In this document: positions 36,536-49,867 of the stretch, piece after piece
How positions within the stretch are numbered: position 1 is the stretch's first letter
Layout: each line of letters starts with the position of its first letter
From: Paramacrobiotus metropolitanus
Lineage: Eukaryota > Tardigrada > Eutardigrada > Parachela > Macrobiotidae
Assembly (NCBI RefSeq): GCF_019649055.1
Contig: NW_026570235.1
Location: 1,054,001 to 1,118,000, forward strand
Direction: 5' to 3'
Length of the DNA stretch: 64,000 bases
Made by a program: the position numbers and the translations under genes
Notes under the pieces: model-generated
The model's database searches: none
What the model saw: only the letters and a program-made list of their open reading frames with translations
Told to the model about the DNA's origin: nothing

Positions 36536-39500
36536 CTTGATAGCTGAAAATTAACGCAAATATCCAAGTGTTTGAATGTAAATCGGTAAATTAGATTGTG
36601 CGTATATTTGGTTGCTTATTTTTTAATTACGCATACTCGCGAACAGGAATCGGCTTTGCCGAACCTTAACTTGGCAGCACTACGTCAGTACGAGCACCTT
36701 AATTATGTTTGCTCGATACGTCTACAGTAATTAAGAACTTGTTTCGCAAAACTGTTATCGCAGTTTTAAACTTCTTCTTACAACACCGCAATAAATTATA
36801 GCGTATCGCTCCTAGATTTTGGGGTAAGCAAAAACTTTTACGTGCAATAATGTCTTACAGTTTGTCATAAATTACGAAGTAAATATATCCGACAATGATG
36901 CCGCGAAAGCAAAAATCGCCTGTCAATAAATTGCCTGTACGGTTCGCATTCTGCCCAATTCGAATAGCAAGTTTTTTTTCAGTTTAATAGATAACAAATT
37001 CTTATTACCGAAGAACAAATCAGAATATTAAATATAATTATGATCATAGATATAGATAAGTCGAAAATCTAAAATTACTTGAACTGAATTAATCCTTGGC
37101 TGTACCGAGTGGTTTGTAATATTATAAAATACATATGTAACACCTATAGAAGTATGGAATAACAGCGCAAGGAAAGGAGGGGAGTGTTTAATAATTTGAT
37201 ACAAAGTGTCATCCTACTGCATTAGCGGTCAGTCGATGGACACAAACTTAGTGAACACAGGTACACAAACTCAGTGAACACGAAACCATGTTATTGTCAC
37301 GATTTAATTTAGAAATCATACCAAAATTTTATCGCTCTTGAAATTGTATGACCTGTGCGCAATTCAGCTTGTCAAAATCATTGATGCCGCCTGCCAGAAA
37401 TTATCAGCTTACGTAAGTAATACACCTTTGAAATGCAAGCTGGCTAAGGCTATTGCAGAGTTTACTACCGGACGACGTTCTGCATCAACTTTTTATAAAG
37501 ATTTTTTATATAATTTTGTTTTTGTCTATACAATAAGAAGGCCATTTCAAATCAATGCATTAAATAATTACAGTGACATGTTTGTAGTACGCTGGATTTT
37601 CTTAATGCAACTTATAAATCATGCATCCCTCAAAAAATATCTGAGCAACTGAAACCAGCTACCAGTTGTTAAGTACGTGTTTTTTTTTCAAAATATAAAT
37701 AAAAAATAAAACCTGGAATAAAGATTTTGATTATTTTACACGCAGACTACCAGCCGTTATTAGCCGTGCTTTAATTCGGAGCATATTTGACTGGTAAAGT
37801 TAGCTCGGCAGTCGGCGGAACCGGCACATTCAGTCAAATTTTCATTCAGATTTTCTGCTAACCAATAAGGTGGGCTGGTAAATTGTATGCCGCAAAAAAA
37901 AATTAATCTAGCCAGGGTTATAATAAATGTTGTTTTAGCTCATATACAGATTCTAGACACTTTGGGCACATTGTTAATTTTAATGATCATATTGACTGAT
38001 TCTTACCTGGTAGGCCTACCGAATAAACAGCAAATACAACTGGAAAGGCGGATCTACGTGGTTATTCCCAAGTATATCCTTGTAATGAACAATACGTTGC
38101 GCTGTTATGCTGTGGATCCTCCAGCCGCCCAAATTAGCCAAGATGTCCGTTTAAAGCGGAAGCACACTGCACACACGACACGAAGTGGGCGAGGATGTTT
38201 CGGATGATGGTGGTGACCACTTTTGCTCCCTATCTGCGCTGTGTTTGCGATCTGATTACGCAGAATCTTGATGATGCTGCACAGCACCAACAGCGGCCTA
38301 TAAACTCTGTAAACGCGCCTACAAGAAAAAAACCGCTTATAGCAAGCGGAGATGCAGACGCCATATACAACCGCTACCCAGCCGGACGTGTATAGTGCGG
38401 CACACAGGGCCGGGTAGAGCTCTGAAAAATATCATGGCGTAATGCTCCGGGAATCTAAATTTATCCTTGGCAGATTTCTGTCTCAGCTCTTCATCGAGAG
38501 ACTTCGGAAACAGCATGTCTGTGAAGGCCCTTCTTTATATGGAAAGAGTGTGCAAAGTATGCGCGGGGCCGTTCAATTCTTCGCCGTGTGCGTAGTATCG
38601 CTCCGGTATGAGTTATGACCAGTTGAAATGGTTGTACAGTTCGAGAGCGTGGCATACTGGGATACTTCCGACCATATTGCTGTACATTTGCTAAATGCCG
38701 GCTGTTAGGTGAAAGTAAGGTTCAGCGCGAAAAACTTTGGTGACGTGCTTTTAAGAAGAAGGTAGCCAATAATTCATGCACTGCAGTCATTAGTTTTTAT
38801 TGCTGCAGTTTTTTGATATGGGAAGCGAGCAGAACAATCATGGGCGGCGCTTATTAATTCTAACGTCACATTACATGTCGAAGATGTCCTATATCCGTAG
38901 ACTGTAGGTTAAAACACCATACTGATAACAGATTTATAGATTATGCTGTAGAGAATACTGAATACATGAGAATTGTATGTTTTAGAATGTTTAAATTTAT
39001 ACGCGGTTTTCACGTATTTCTTTCGAGAAAATCTGATTGTGCATGCACTTTGTTTGCGGTGACGCACATCTTGCAGTTCGGATTCAGTGACTTTCAGTCC
39101 TCATGAAAAAGACACCAGCAGCGATATTACAGACTCAAACATCAAAATGCGGCGGAGCAGAAGTCAAAGGCGATCCAGAATTACAGCGAAATTTTTCTCA
39201 TAGTTAAATAGCTATTATTTTCCACAGAACATATCTTTTCATGATAAAGAGTTCAGTTCAGCGTATTAAAAAGTGCGTCAGATTTTGGTTATGGTACCAT
39301 TTATGAAGCACAGTTTGGCAAAACCGGCACTAATAGTGTTTGTATTAATAAGTTCACTTTGTCGTTTTTGTTAATTGGTATTAGCGGGCGTATGTGCTAC
39401 CAGTTTCTACGTCGGAAACACAAGTCGGCAGTAAATAACATCGAATCTTCTAAAGTTTTATATTCATCGCACAATACTGTCAAACTATTGGACGGATTAT

Positions 39501-39843
39501 TACAAATAATCCACATAACCAGTTAGTTCTAACTTCTAACAACAATTTCTCCGGATTCCAGGCAGAACCCAAAAATAAATACATTTTCAAACGATAAATT
39601 TTCACTTCCCGGTGCAAAACATCAAAATGGTTCAGGGACGGTGCGTTAAAAATCCATAATAATATCACTGAAAACTGCGAGACCGGCGGCAAATCCATCT
39701 GGCGCACGACTATTCGCACAATGATTGCCAAAAACAATTGTCAAAAATTGAACGAAAAATACAGTTTTGTTAATCAGTTTCCCCTACACAAATAGCAAAC
39801 TCTATACAGAAAGACAAATTTAAAAAACCTCACTATTCCTCTT
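36536..39843. other. Intergenic, with an unassigned coding-like stretch at 38,060-38,560
   Basis: Most of this 3.3 kb is AT-rich and featureless. Around 38525-38395 the minus strand reads FPKSLDEELRQKSAKDKFRF after an AG acceptor, then a hydrophobic stretch (GWVAVVYGVCISACYKR), and about 70 further open codons follow. No splice model gives a recognisable family, so it may be a decayed gene or a fast-evolving membrane protein. Confidence 0.3.
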
Positions 39844-42800
39844 TCATTTATAATTATTTTCATCCACTTTCCATTGCTCATCTTTATCCAGCACTATTGG
39901 TGCGATACATTTCTTATGCAGTTCATTAAGAGCGGTCAATTTGGGCATCAAAACATTCACGTTGGCCATCATCTCATCCGCTATTAAGGCAGTACCACGC
40001 CGTTTGAACACCTGATACAGCGTGTGCTGATACAGATTTCGAAGGGAATGTACGTTTTTGGCATCACCTAAACCTTCCCGATCTGCAAAGCAAAAGCAGC
40101 AAACTGAGTCAAAAACAACAAAAGTTAAAGCTAGCTGTTACTTACATGGACAGGCAATTACAATGGCTTTCAGAATGTTCAATTCCAAAAATGTGAACTG
40201 ACACGGATTAATTTCATCAGCAAATTTCATAATACTGTCGATCATCCTCTCCGGTAGAAACTGTGACATCCAGTACCGATTGTACTGTATCGTACGTTCC
40301 GGTGAGCGGAGCATAATATAGCTTTCGTTGTTGACAAGAAATGCAGCATACTGAATCTACAACCAGCAAAAAAATATTACGAATCAAGTAACTCGCAGTT
40401 AAGTAGCAGCTTTTGGCATTAAACATCGTCAGTTTCCATCGACAACATGGGAATTATTATTCTCATCTATAATAATCACACACCAAAGAAGTTGACACCG
40501 AGTAACTATTACACGAAATCTCACCATCCAAATTTCGAAGACACACTGCTCCAATAAACGCTGGAAATCCGTCTCAGGGAGATCTGTTGTACCGGGTAAT
40601 CCAGATGCAAACTGCATAATGGAGCTGACAATCCGATCCAAGCTTATTTTAATATGATCCCGAATCACCAGAACAGTTATATCGGGATCATTAATCCGTT
40701 CCTGAAAGAACTGCGCATCAAGTCAACAAAATTTCCAGCCGTAATTGGAAGAGGAACAGATGACAATTCAAAAGCTGTTATACACCACTGAATATCTATT
40801 CGGTTGTTCAAATTATGACAAGCAGGTTAATGACAGAAACAGCATATTAAGTAAACCTTTTTAACAAAATAATAAGCAAGTGATTTGCGGAATATTTCAT
40901 CAGATTCTCATGATTGCCATAAACCTAAAATCTGACTTGAGCAGTTTACAAATTGTAAATAACAAAGGTAGAAAGATACAACAACATAACTGCAATCAAC
41001 ATTCAATACGTACCAAAAACCGGAAAAGAAATTTTATTGTATCTGCTGCTATTATGCCGAGTGATTTATTATATCTATTTAAGGAAAAATGGTGAATCTT
41101 TAGAGAATATTGTGAAGAAAAAGATTTCATAGTTTTCGCTGATTCATTACTTTGATTTGATTTCATTCATATCTATGCATGTTAGATCTCTGCCAAACTA
41201 TAATGAAGGTCACACGCAATCAAAGAAAACGACTGAAATTAAAATGCAGTTTTATTGTGCACCTGACAATAACGACAACCGCAATTACTCTACTATATAT
41301 ATTCCATATAGAAAGGCAGTACGTATTTATTCCTCACAACATTGTGCGGCATTCAAATGAAGCTTACCGTTCCATTCAACCGGCCTTCCTGCCACATTTT
41401 CACCATGAATTCCACACTGTCACTGGTATCCTGTTGGTAGACATCATTCCCAACCCTATCGATCTTGACTACCACATCATCCAGCAAAGCCGCCCGGTCC
41501 TTATCCGCGACATTAGCAAATACTGACAGTAATGTACCATTGAGGTGCCGTGAGGAGGAAAGGCTGTCGTGTGGTGATGGTGCCGGCTGTTGGCCCACAG
41601 GGTCGCATTTCATCCATGAATGATTAAATGAATCTATTCCCTGATTAAAATGATCAGGACCGGAAGCAGCAGATGCTACAGCAGCGGTCGAATTCAAATC
41701 TGGAAAGCTTTGGTCGTCGGTAAGATCGATATCAAAATTACAGCTAGTAAAGGTGCTCTCTGGACGCGAGCCAAATCCCGAATCGGTTATGCTCATACAA
41801 GACGAAGACGCACCACCACCACACGCTTGATTACCTGAGTGAGTCAGGGGAGTTAGCGGGAGAGATAACGATGAAGGCGCCGGTGAGCACTGTCCAAACA
41901 GATCGCGCTCCGTATCATTCTGACTGATACACAGACGCATTAAGTCCGGCTGGGAATATGTTGCACCGGATGTTGGCAGGTGTAGAGTATCCAGAGGTGA
42001 ATGCACAGAACGAAATGTATTTTGTACAACGCTGGATACCGTCCGCGGACCATCGGACAGTGAGCGAGCAATTTCTCTCCGTTTGACAGCTTCTGAACGA
42101 CTAATATTCACAGCCTCTCCTCCGGAAAAGGAGGATGTTGGCACGGGATGCGAACGATACGGTACGAGCTTCGGGTGGCCGCTGGGTATTTCCGCATGAC
42201 TTGTCATGGGTTTCTGACCGGTCATAGTGTTATCCGCATACCAGCTGCCGCCGTAACACTCCACAGACTCCCTCTTCACGGGAGAATGCAAACTGCTCGT
42301 CGACGGTAGAGAGGCTAGCCAATGGTTGATTTCCTGCCCGTAATCACCATTCCGGACATCGTCCGTCGCTTTGGCACTTTGTTGCAGTCGTAGCACAGAT
42401 GGTACGTCAGTCGCCGAGGAAAATGCAGGATGAGTGATAGATGGTGCACTAGGAGGATTCGAAGGCGGAAATACTTTTGCAATTGAGGTGCCCATAATAG
42501 GCGCGGATGAGATAGGACTGGACAAGGGTAGTAATGTCGATAACGGTATCGAGCTGGCGGTGGTGGCGGCTGGTGCTAGCGTCTTTAAGGCACTTGGTAG
42601 GTCGTTCTTCGGACGAGATCCCTGCCTCCGATGCTTCGAGGAGGCGCATAGCGCGCTCTTTTTCGCCTTTGGGAATTCGGCCCATCTTGACCGCTAAAGT
42701 GAAGTGAATAATTTCTGCCACATTTAACGTTACCATTGCACATCCAGTATGAACCTCTAGTGCCGTCTGACGAGAATTCGAGGATGAAAAACGATTATGA

Positions 42801-45345
42801 ATAATATGCATTTTAATCATATCGTATACGGTCTAAGACCAGTTTGCATAGAAAATGCAGACAAAGTCTGCGACAGCAGTTGGTAAAACTCTGACTAGCT
42901 ACCACTCTTGCCAGGAATCGATGGTAATCTTCCTATCAGACATCGCTTCAACTTTACTCGATCTTCAGCACACACAATAGGTAAGACGTTTTCTTAAGAG
43001 CTTTGCAAAATTAAAATCAATCACTTCCGCATTGAACCTCAACAGCTGCGAAAATGAGTATTACGATGCATTTTGCTTAATTTTTCCATAACCAGAAAAA
43101 TTGGATCCTCAGAAAAAGTTCGCACACTTGTACGCAAAAAAGTCCCAAAGGAATACAGAAATTCAAAACTACACTTCAAGTGCTGTTTGTGCAGTATCTG
43201 AATATTTAAAATACAGACTGGTTGCGGCGTGCAATATCTATACAGTATAATTATAATTCCATTTTTCTATTATGTTAAGAATGGTTGCAGCGTGCGTACA
43301 TCAGAAAACCTCAGTATAGTACCCGTGAAGTCGTGTGAGATGATTATCATTGCCCTTTGTGATTTATGGCGTACCGAAAAATTTCAGTTAACTGAACGAA
43401 CTACCCACAAATGTTTACGATCACTATAAACATTTGCCAGGTACAGATAGGTGTTATGTTCAGAGCTGTATGCCGTTAAAGAATTATAGCTGCCGAACAC
43501 AAATTGTATACAGATCTCATCGATTATCAGGCGTGAGCTCGCAGAAACGGGCTTGCACTGAAAAGACCGGCTTCGCGAAACATTCTGACGTCAAAATATG
43601 CTGACAAAATAAATATGCAGGGAAAAGTTATTGTTAGTAAGTATTTCTCACTGGGCGACTCCGAAAGATTTAGTGCAGTCCTTCGCTAGCATGTAACTTC
43701 CTATCCTAACCACGAAATCTCGATTTATTTAAGAGGAAAATGGTGAAATAATCCGAAACACACGCCCATATAACTAGTACACATGGTACTAATAGCCTGC
43801 AGCGTTCCTAACGATGACGGAACGCTGCAATGCGGTGAAACCAGCGAAGAAATCCCGGAATCTGCCAAAATAGTTTAATGCTACGGCGCATATCGAGACT
43901 TTTACTCTACGCAGAAGACTTCAAGATTAACAGGTGTGGTATAAAATACATTTTAAATTGCAAAGTGACCAAAGGCTAGTTCAGCTATGAAAAATTTCAC
44001 TGATTTCCCATTATCATTCGCGTATAGGTCCGACAGAATCCAAATACGGTCAAATCAAAATGGTAGCATCAAAAACCATCCTATATACCATAACAAGCAA
44101 TAAAAAATTCAACTAAAATATGTCGCAACAATTGTTAAAAGCAGCAGTAAATATTTAAAGCAACACTTAAACACCTTTTGCGTTCTTCATTTTTCTTTGA
44201 TACATCTAGTGGCAGATGCCTACAGGCTGATAAATTTCAAGACTGTCTTCATACTGCAACGCCTTACGGCAAAAAAACCATGCCGCCGTAAAACGGTGTA
44301 GTCATCATAGAACATAACTTGATATGCCGAAAGCCAGCAAAAATTATTCCGTATCAACCACAGTCAATGGAAAGTTTGCAGATCAAAAGCAAGAACATGC
44401 CGCTGAATGAATGAACAACTTAAATTCTACCTTCCTCTAAAACCATGCGATACAATTCTACATTATGCATGGCACATTTTTTCATCGAGATGGTCTACGA
44501 TATTGATGGTTTACTCTGATCAGACGATAGTGATACTAACTATGTTAGTTCGAATCGCAAAAACACAATCAAAGAAATTACAACAAATCTGCGTAAATAA
44601 TCGTAGTTCAGGCTGCAGACTTACCTTCCAGTGCCATACCCACTTGGACGCACCTCTGGAATCTGCATGCCTTGCAGCGATTACGGGTTTCCCTATAGAA
44701 AAGAAATCAAGTTTCTACCGGCCACTTCACTTCCAGATTTCCAGTTTTACTCCAGCCAACCTATTGATTTCGCAATCTCCACCTAAACATAAGCAGCCAG
44801 ATTAGATTTATTTTATTTATAATTTATTTATTCATGGTTCTATACATTCATAGACTATTATTTCAAAATGCCAAATCAACATATCACTCACCAAAATAGC
44901 ATTTATAATGTTGGCTCTTCGGAATGCTTCGTTTGAAAAAGCCCTAATTAAAGAGTCCGAATGAAACACCACTCCAGCTGATATGAATTTCGTAGCTTAC
45001 CTTGCAACCTATAAAGCGATGCAGGAAAGCAAAAAACCCGTGTTTAACCCAGTATTCGGCAATCAGCAGTGAAATGCAATTGTGCAAGTGTCAATACGCA
45101 CCTTCACCTGAAAAAATCACAACGTTATGAATACTGCATTTTGAAAAAAAAAGAAACACTACGGACGTACACGTCGCCACGCCATAGTGGACGCCGGTGG
45201 AGGGGGATTTACAGACGCGACAGGCGCTATCCAGAAAGGGGAATGCATTGGGTGCCTCATGACGCTGAACAGCTGACGTAGCCGCCGCAGCTTTCGCCGC
45301 TGTTTTATCTGCCTGAGCGCTGTTCTTGCTGGGCTGCGAATTCAT
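39844..45345 (-). CDS. NR1-like nuclear hormone receptor with microexon-split DNA-binding domain
   Basis: Eleven exons give 735 residues: 45345-45171, 45107-45102 (6 nt), 45008-45001 (8 nt), 44943-44892, 44782-44761 (22 nt), 44692-44625, 42693-42594, 42517-41368, 40701-40525, 40356-40146 and 40082-39844. The joined DNA-binding domain has two perfect C4 fingers: CRVC...C-EGC-K, P-box EGCKG, then KCYFGGDCEIN and RNRCKACRFQRC. The hinge has GRIPKGEKERAM, as in the E75/E78/Rev-erb branch of NR1. A long Ser/Pro-rich linker (about 380 residues) precedes the ligand-binding domain (IVSSIMQFASGLPG, FQRLLEQCVFEIWM, LFNxx-type helices, HSLRNLYQHTLYQVFKRRG). No canonical AF-2 helix is visible at the C-terminus. 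KSPST replaces the usual GDxxS after the second Cys. It is probably a DNA-binding transcription factor; the ligand is unknown. The true 5' end may include earlier exons. Confidence 0.88.
42694..44624 (-). other. Nuclear receptor intron 6 (1.9 kb)
   Basis: Separates the DNA-binding domain (…GMALEG) from the hinge (AVKMGRIPKG). No gene recognised inside. Confidence 0.6.
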
Positions 45346-47961
45346 AACCGCCGTGTTGTACTGATTATGCTGTCAGGCCCCGGCCGAATCCTCGGGATAT
45401 ATCCTTTTTTACATATATGTCCGCTAACACAATTACGACACAGGACAGATCATAATGGGCGCTGCGCATCCCGCGTCATCGACTAATTTTCGAAGGTGAA
45501 AGTTCCGGAACGACCAGCTGTTAAGCACACTCACTGACATAAAACGCGCCGAGCTGCTGCTGCGCGCTGCAGGTTTTCGTGATGTTGCCAGCGTTGATGG
45601 TTAACTTGTATATTATGGCTGTAAGGTTTATCGATTGAATTCCGCACATGGAACCCACTGTGCATACCACAAGGACGGGGGATAAAAACACTAAAACACA
45701 CGGTTAATTCTTAGATGATGCATCCAGGAATCAATAAGATTATTAAACGCAAGTCACAAACTGTAGGTAGCATCACAATATGAATGGAACTGGAAATGTA
45801 GCTGCATTTACAGCCGATCGACCATGTGTACACACACGTCACATGTTCAGAATAAACGTTCTGTATCGTACTTGTAGGGTTCCGACTTCCGAAGTAAGCA
45901 CGAGTACTAATTCAGAAGCGGCGACTTGTTAGTACAATCGATATTCATAAGTATTTCGATTCAAAAATATTCTGAACCATTTTGTGAAGTAAAACCGTTG
46001 AGTGCTCTGTGCTTTTAATCCTAGGAATGCATAAAAAAGGGATGTACATGTATCTTATATGAACATTTTATATTAAGTATACTATATATCTATAGATGTT
46101 CATAATTTAACTACTCCAGTATTACTCTAGTAATTAAGCCCAATTTCTATACAACATCTATGCATTTACATTTATATGTTTACATTATTTTCGTTATAAT
46201 TCCGGTGCAAAAACATAACAGTCCGAATTATGTGAGTTCAGTGATCATTAGTACGTTAATAAGTTGTCTAAAAACATTCCTTTGACTTGCTGGTTGCGAC
46301 ACTTCTTACAATATTCTTACAGTAAGTAGATCTTACTCTATAACTCTAGTATACGAAGCAGTGCCTTTGATTTTGACTTTAAAAACATTAATTTTTGTAT
46401 TATGAAATCAGCGCTGCAGCGTGCGTACCAGGCTACCAGCTATCATTAATAGTACTCGTATATAGATATCATAAAATTCTTGGCTCCAGCCGTACGTTTA
46501 ATTTGCCGGGTTGAAATGCAAGAAATCTGTAAGGAGCGTGGTAATGTTGTGCCGCAATTGGATCGAAAGCGAAAGATTATACGATACTGTTACTGTACGA
46601 TTACTCGCGTATCTGCAAACCTGTTGACAACACCCATAGAATTAAATATGTTTTAAAAAAAGAACTAAAAATTCAGATACCAAAAAAACAAAATGCGACT
46701 GGTTCATATGGATAATCAGGAATGTTTGTGATGATACATGTAACCGATTCTGGATGACAGTGGATTCGCACTACATGCGCATTAAATTAATTTGCTGATT
46801 GACATTTCTGGACTTGCCTCGTAAACTGATCTTGTTTTATGACCACAGATTTTCTTCACTGTTCTGTTGCAATCGTGAAATTTGGATTACTTACTACATT
46901 TTTAATACAGCGCAAAAGCCTATATAGATATTTGAAAATTTTAACATTCATATAACCCAACTTTCGAAACTATCCGGGTAGTGCTTTCTTACACAATAAC
47001 TAATTAATTATAATATCGATGAATGATTAAAGATACGTAGTATTACCAAGGCAATATTGCTATGGCAGTACTGTACTATTTCGCTAGTATTTTAACAGAT
47101 TTACGTATTTTAACAGATTACGGATTAGTATTTTAACAGATTGCTGCATTACGTTACAGCAAGTACATTTTTTTGAGTGGGACATGTGCCTCCACCTTAT
47201 GTAAGTAAGTAAGTTCAATCAGTTATAAAAGTAAAACCTACGGTCGGCAGAAATGTTTCTCACACAGACACAACAGTACAATAATGCATAAAAATTATCT
47301 GTGTCATTTTCCGGTGGTAGCTCGGTGATCAATATTTGAGTTTCCACCGGTTCTGTTAATGTAAAACGACTAATGTCAGCACATAACCTTAAGGTACAAC
47401 CTTTGCTAAACTATACCGTCACCGCTGTAATCGGACCGATTCGGGCCGAATTCAAGTTGCTAACAGTAACCGCTGATATTGCAGTATGTAGTTGTACGCA
47501 ATTAAATGTAGATCAATAGGTGAAAACAGTGGTTCTTTTATGCTTTTGTCGATGTACCCGTCGCACCGCTAACTGAAGTGCAAACGCACCACCTCGCTTC
47601 GGCCAATAAGCAGTCGCTCCGACTTACATGATCATCAGATAATTATTGATATGGGCCTTAGATGTGTGCTATATTATGAACAATAATCGTATTATTGATT
47701 AAAAACCAGTGCATTCCGTGCAATTCCGAGGAGCGTGGATATTTTCTTGGGAGCAATGGCATTTTTGACATGAACGTTATTATAATAATCGTTTACTGAC
47801 ATATAGCGCACTGATAAGATGCGATAGCTGTGCTATGCTCACGCGATATTTAAGCAAACCGCGTTCGGAATAATCCCATTCTGTGTGAACTGTGAAAAAC
47901 AGGTTTCGATTGTTTTGCATTTGCTGCACACTGGGCGGCAAATTAAGCAGATCGTTAAAAA
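45346..47961. other. Intergenic, divergent promoters of nuclear receptor and DHCR7-like gene
   Basis: No exon supported. Contains a three-copy TAGTATTTTAACAGAT tandem repeat at about 47085-47143. Undetected 5' UTR exons of either gene could lie here. Confidence 0.4.
47085..47143. repeat. Three-copy TATTTTAACAGAT tandem repeat
   Basis: The unit GTATTTTAACAGATT is repeated three times with short spacers. Confidence 0.7.
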
Positions 47962-49867
47962 ATGTATTCCCAAGTGAATTTGTTTTTAACCGGTAAGAAT
48001 GCATTCACCCGCGTCATCGTCCCGTTGTTCCTGATCCTGATCTGTCCGCCGTTCACCATGCTGATCTATCATACCAATGTCCACCTCGACGGCTCTTTTG
48101 CACGTTTGGGACAAGAGATACAGGAAAAGGGCATTCTTAGAGAAATTGCTGACGTATGGTCGCCACGCTTCTATGGCTCGGTGACCGCATGGAAAATTAT
48201 CGGAATTTTTGCGGCACTGCAAATTTTTTTAATGCGCGCATTACCGGGAAGGCGATATTATGGGACCATAACGCCCATGGGAAACCTACCGGAGTACACT
48301 GATAACGGTCTGTCATCGTACATTGTCACCTTTGCGCTGTTTTTCACGGGATCTCTCGGATTCGGTTTATTCAGACCGTCTCTCATCTATGACAATCTTG
48401 GCGATATTCTCGGCGCCTTGAATCTGACGGCATTGGCATTTTGTTTGTTTCTCTATTTTAAAGGCATTTATTTTCCCTCGAGCACGGATAATAGTTCAAC
48501 GGGAAATTTTATTTTTGATTATTACTGGGGAACGGAACTGTATCCCAGGATTTTAGGATGTGATGTGAAAAAGTTTACCAACTGCCGGTTTGGAATGACC
48601 GGTTGGGCCGTTTCTGTGACTTCCTTTGCTTTCGCACAGAAAGAGATTTATGGGAAAGCCGACTGGTCAATTATTGTTTCGGCGTCGCTAATTGTTATTT
48701 ATCTGTTGAAATTTTTCTTGTGGGAATCGGGATACATGCGATCCATGGATATTATCGTGGATCGAGGAGGTTTTATGTTGTGCTGGGGGTATGTGACGAT
48801 GAACTCGACCAATAAGAAAACTTCAATAATGCAGGCGTTCACTTGATCAAATAAATTATTCATAATAAACAATTCACATTTACATCACTCACCGGGGTTT
48901 CGTAAAACATGTTATTTTATTCAACAAGTACCGGCCATGAAAATTACACTCATAAATACACGGGTGCTGCAGACGGGCAGACGAGCAACATGCTTCTTAT
49001 ACATGCATATGTGTACGTACATATAGTAAATACCTAAAGTTATTCAACGGTTATTGGTTAAATCACGAATGATAAATATTTTATAATACGTAGTACAGAT
49101 GTCGTGCGAAACATAAAATGCAGCAGAATTTTAACGTTTACCTTTACAGTGATTACTAAGTTATTTTTCGATTTTTAAACATTTATCTGTAGCTATACGA
49201 ATATTCGATCAAAACACTGACGATACATTTACTTCGGTTACAGAATCTTCTTGAAAATTTACGCATGGTTATACTGTAGTTTTCTGATTTTAATTTAGTT
49301 TGTTTGCAGTTTAGAACTTCAAATGTTTTGATTTACAGCACATCTTTAATTTTCGTGTTGTGCAGGTGTATGATGTGGGTGCCGGCAGTGTATACATCGC
49401 CGGTCATGTTCATGGTGCGACATCCCGTTGGACTGTCTTTTGCAGCCGCTACCGCTATTTTCGTCCTGGGATTGGCCGCCATTCTGGTCAACTACTGGGC
49501 TGATCACCAGCGCCAAATTGTACGGGCCACACATGGCAACACGAAGATCTGGGGAAAAAAGCCCGTCTTAATTGAGGCGGATTATTTGACCGAAACCGGA
49601 GAGAAAAAGAGTAATTTGTTGTTAGCATCGGGTTTCTGGGGCATATCCAGCCATTTTCATTATCTTCCGGAAATCTCCGCGGCATTCCTATGGAGCTGTG
49701 CTACCGGTTTGGATTACTTTTCACCCTTTTTCTATACAATTTTTCTCACCGTACTGCTTACGCATCGCGCCTTTCGGGATGAACTGAAATGCAGTAAGAA
49801 ATATGGAGTATTCTGGCAGCAATACCGTCAACTGGTGCCCTACAAAATAATCCCGGGAGTCATTTAA
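47962..49867 (+). CDS. DHCR7: 7-dehydrocholesterol reductase (sterol C7-reductase) homologue
   Basis: Two exons, 47962-48788 and 49366-49867, join through GG|GTATGT and TTGTGCAG|G to 442 residues (human about 475). The ERG4/ERG24/DHCR7 family is shown by TPMGNLPEYTDNGLSSY, FIFDYYWGTELYPRI, the C-terminal LLASGFWGISSHFHYLPEI and HRAFRDELKCSKKYG. Several hydrophobic helices fit a polytopic ER membrane enzyme. The family reduces the C7-C8 (or C14-C15) double bond of sterols with NADPH. The DHCR7 assignment over lamin B receptor/TM7SF2 rests on FDYYWGTELYPRI, the W-G…WVP stretch and the RxxG-free N-terminus; substrate is inferred. The exon 1 frame runs 19 codons past the splice site, giving no family match, which supports the intron. 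Confidence 0.88.

Noticed and set aside
42517-42594. Apparent frameshift between the nuclear receptor hinge and its long linker
   Set aside because: A 76-nt GT-AG intron (42593-42518) exactly restores frame (phase 2 to phase 2), and its size matches other introns here, so no frameshift is needed.
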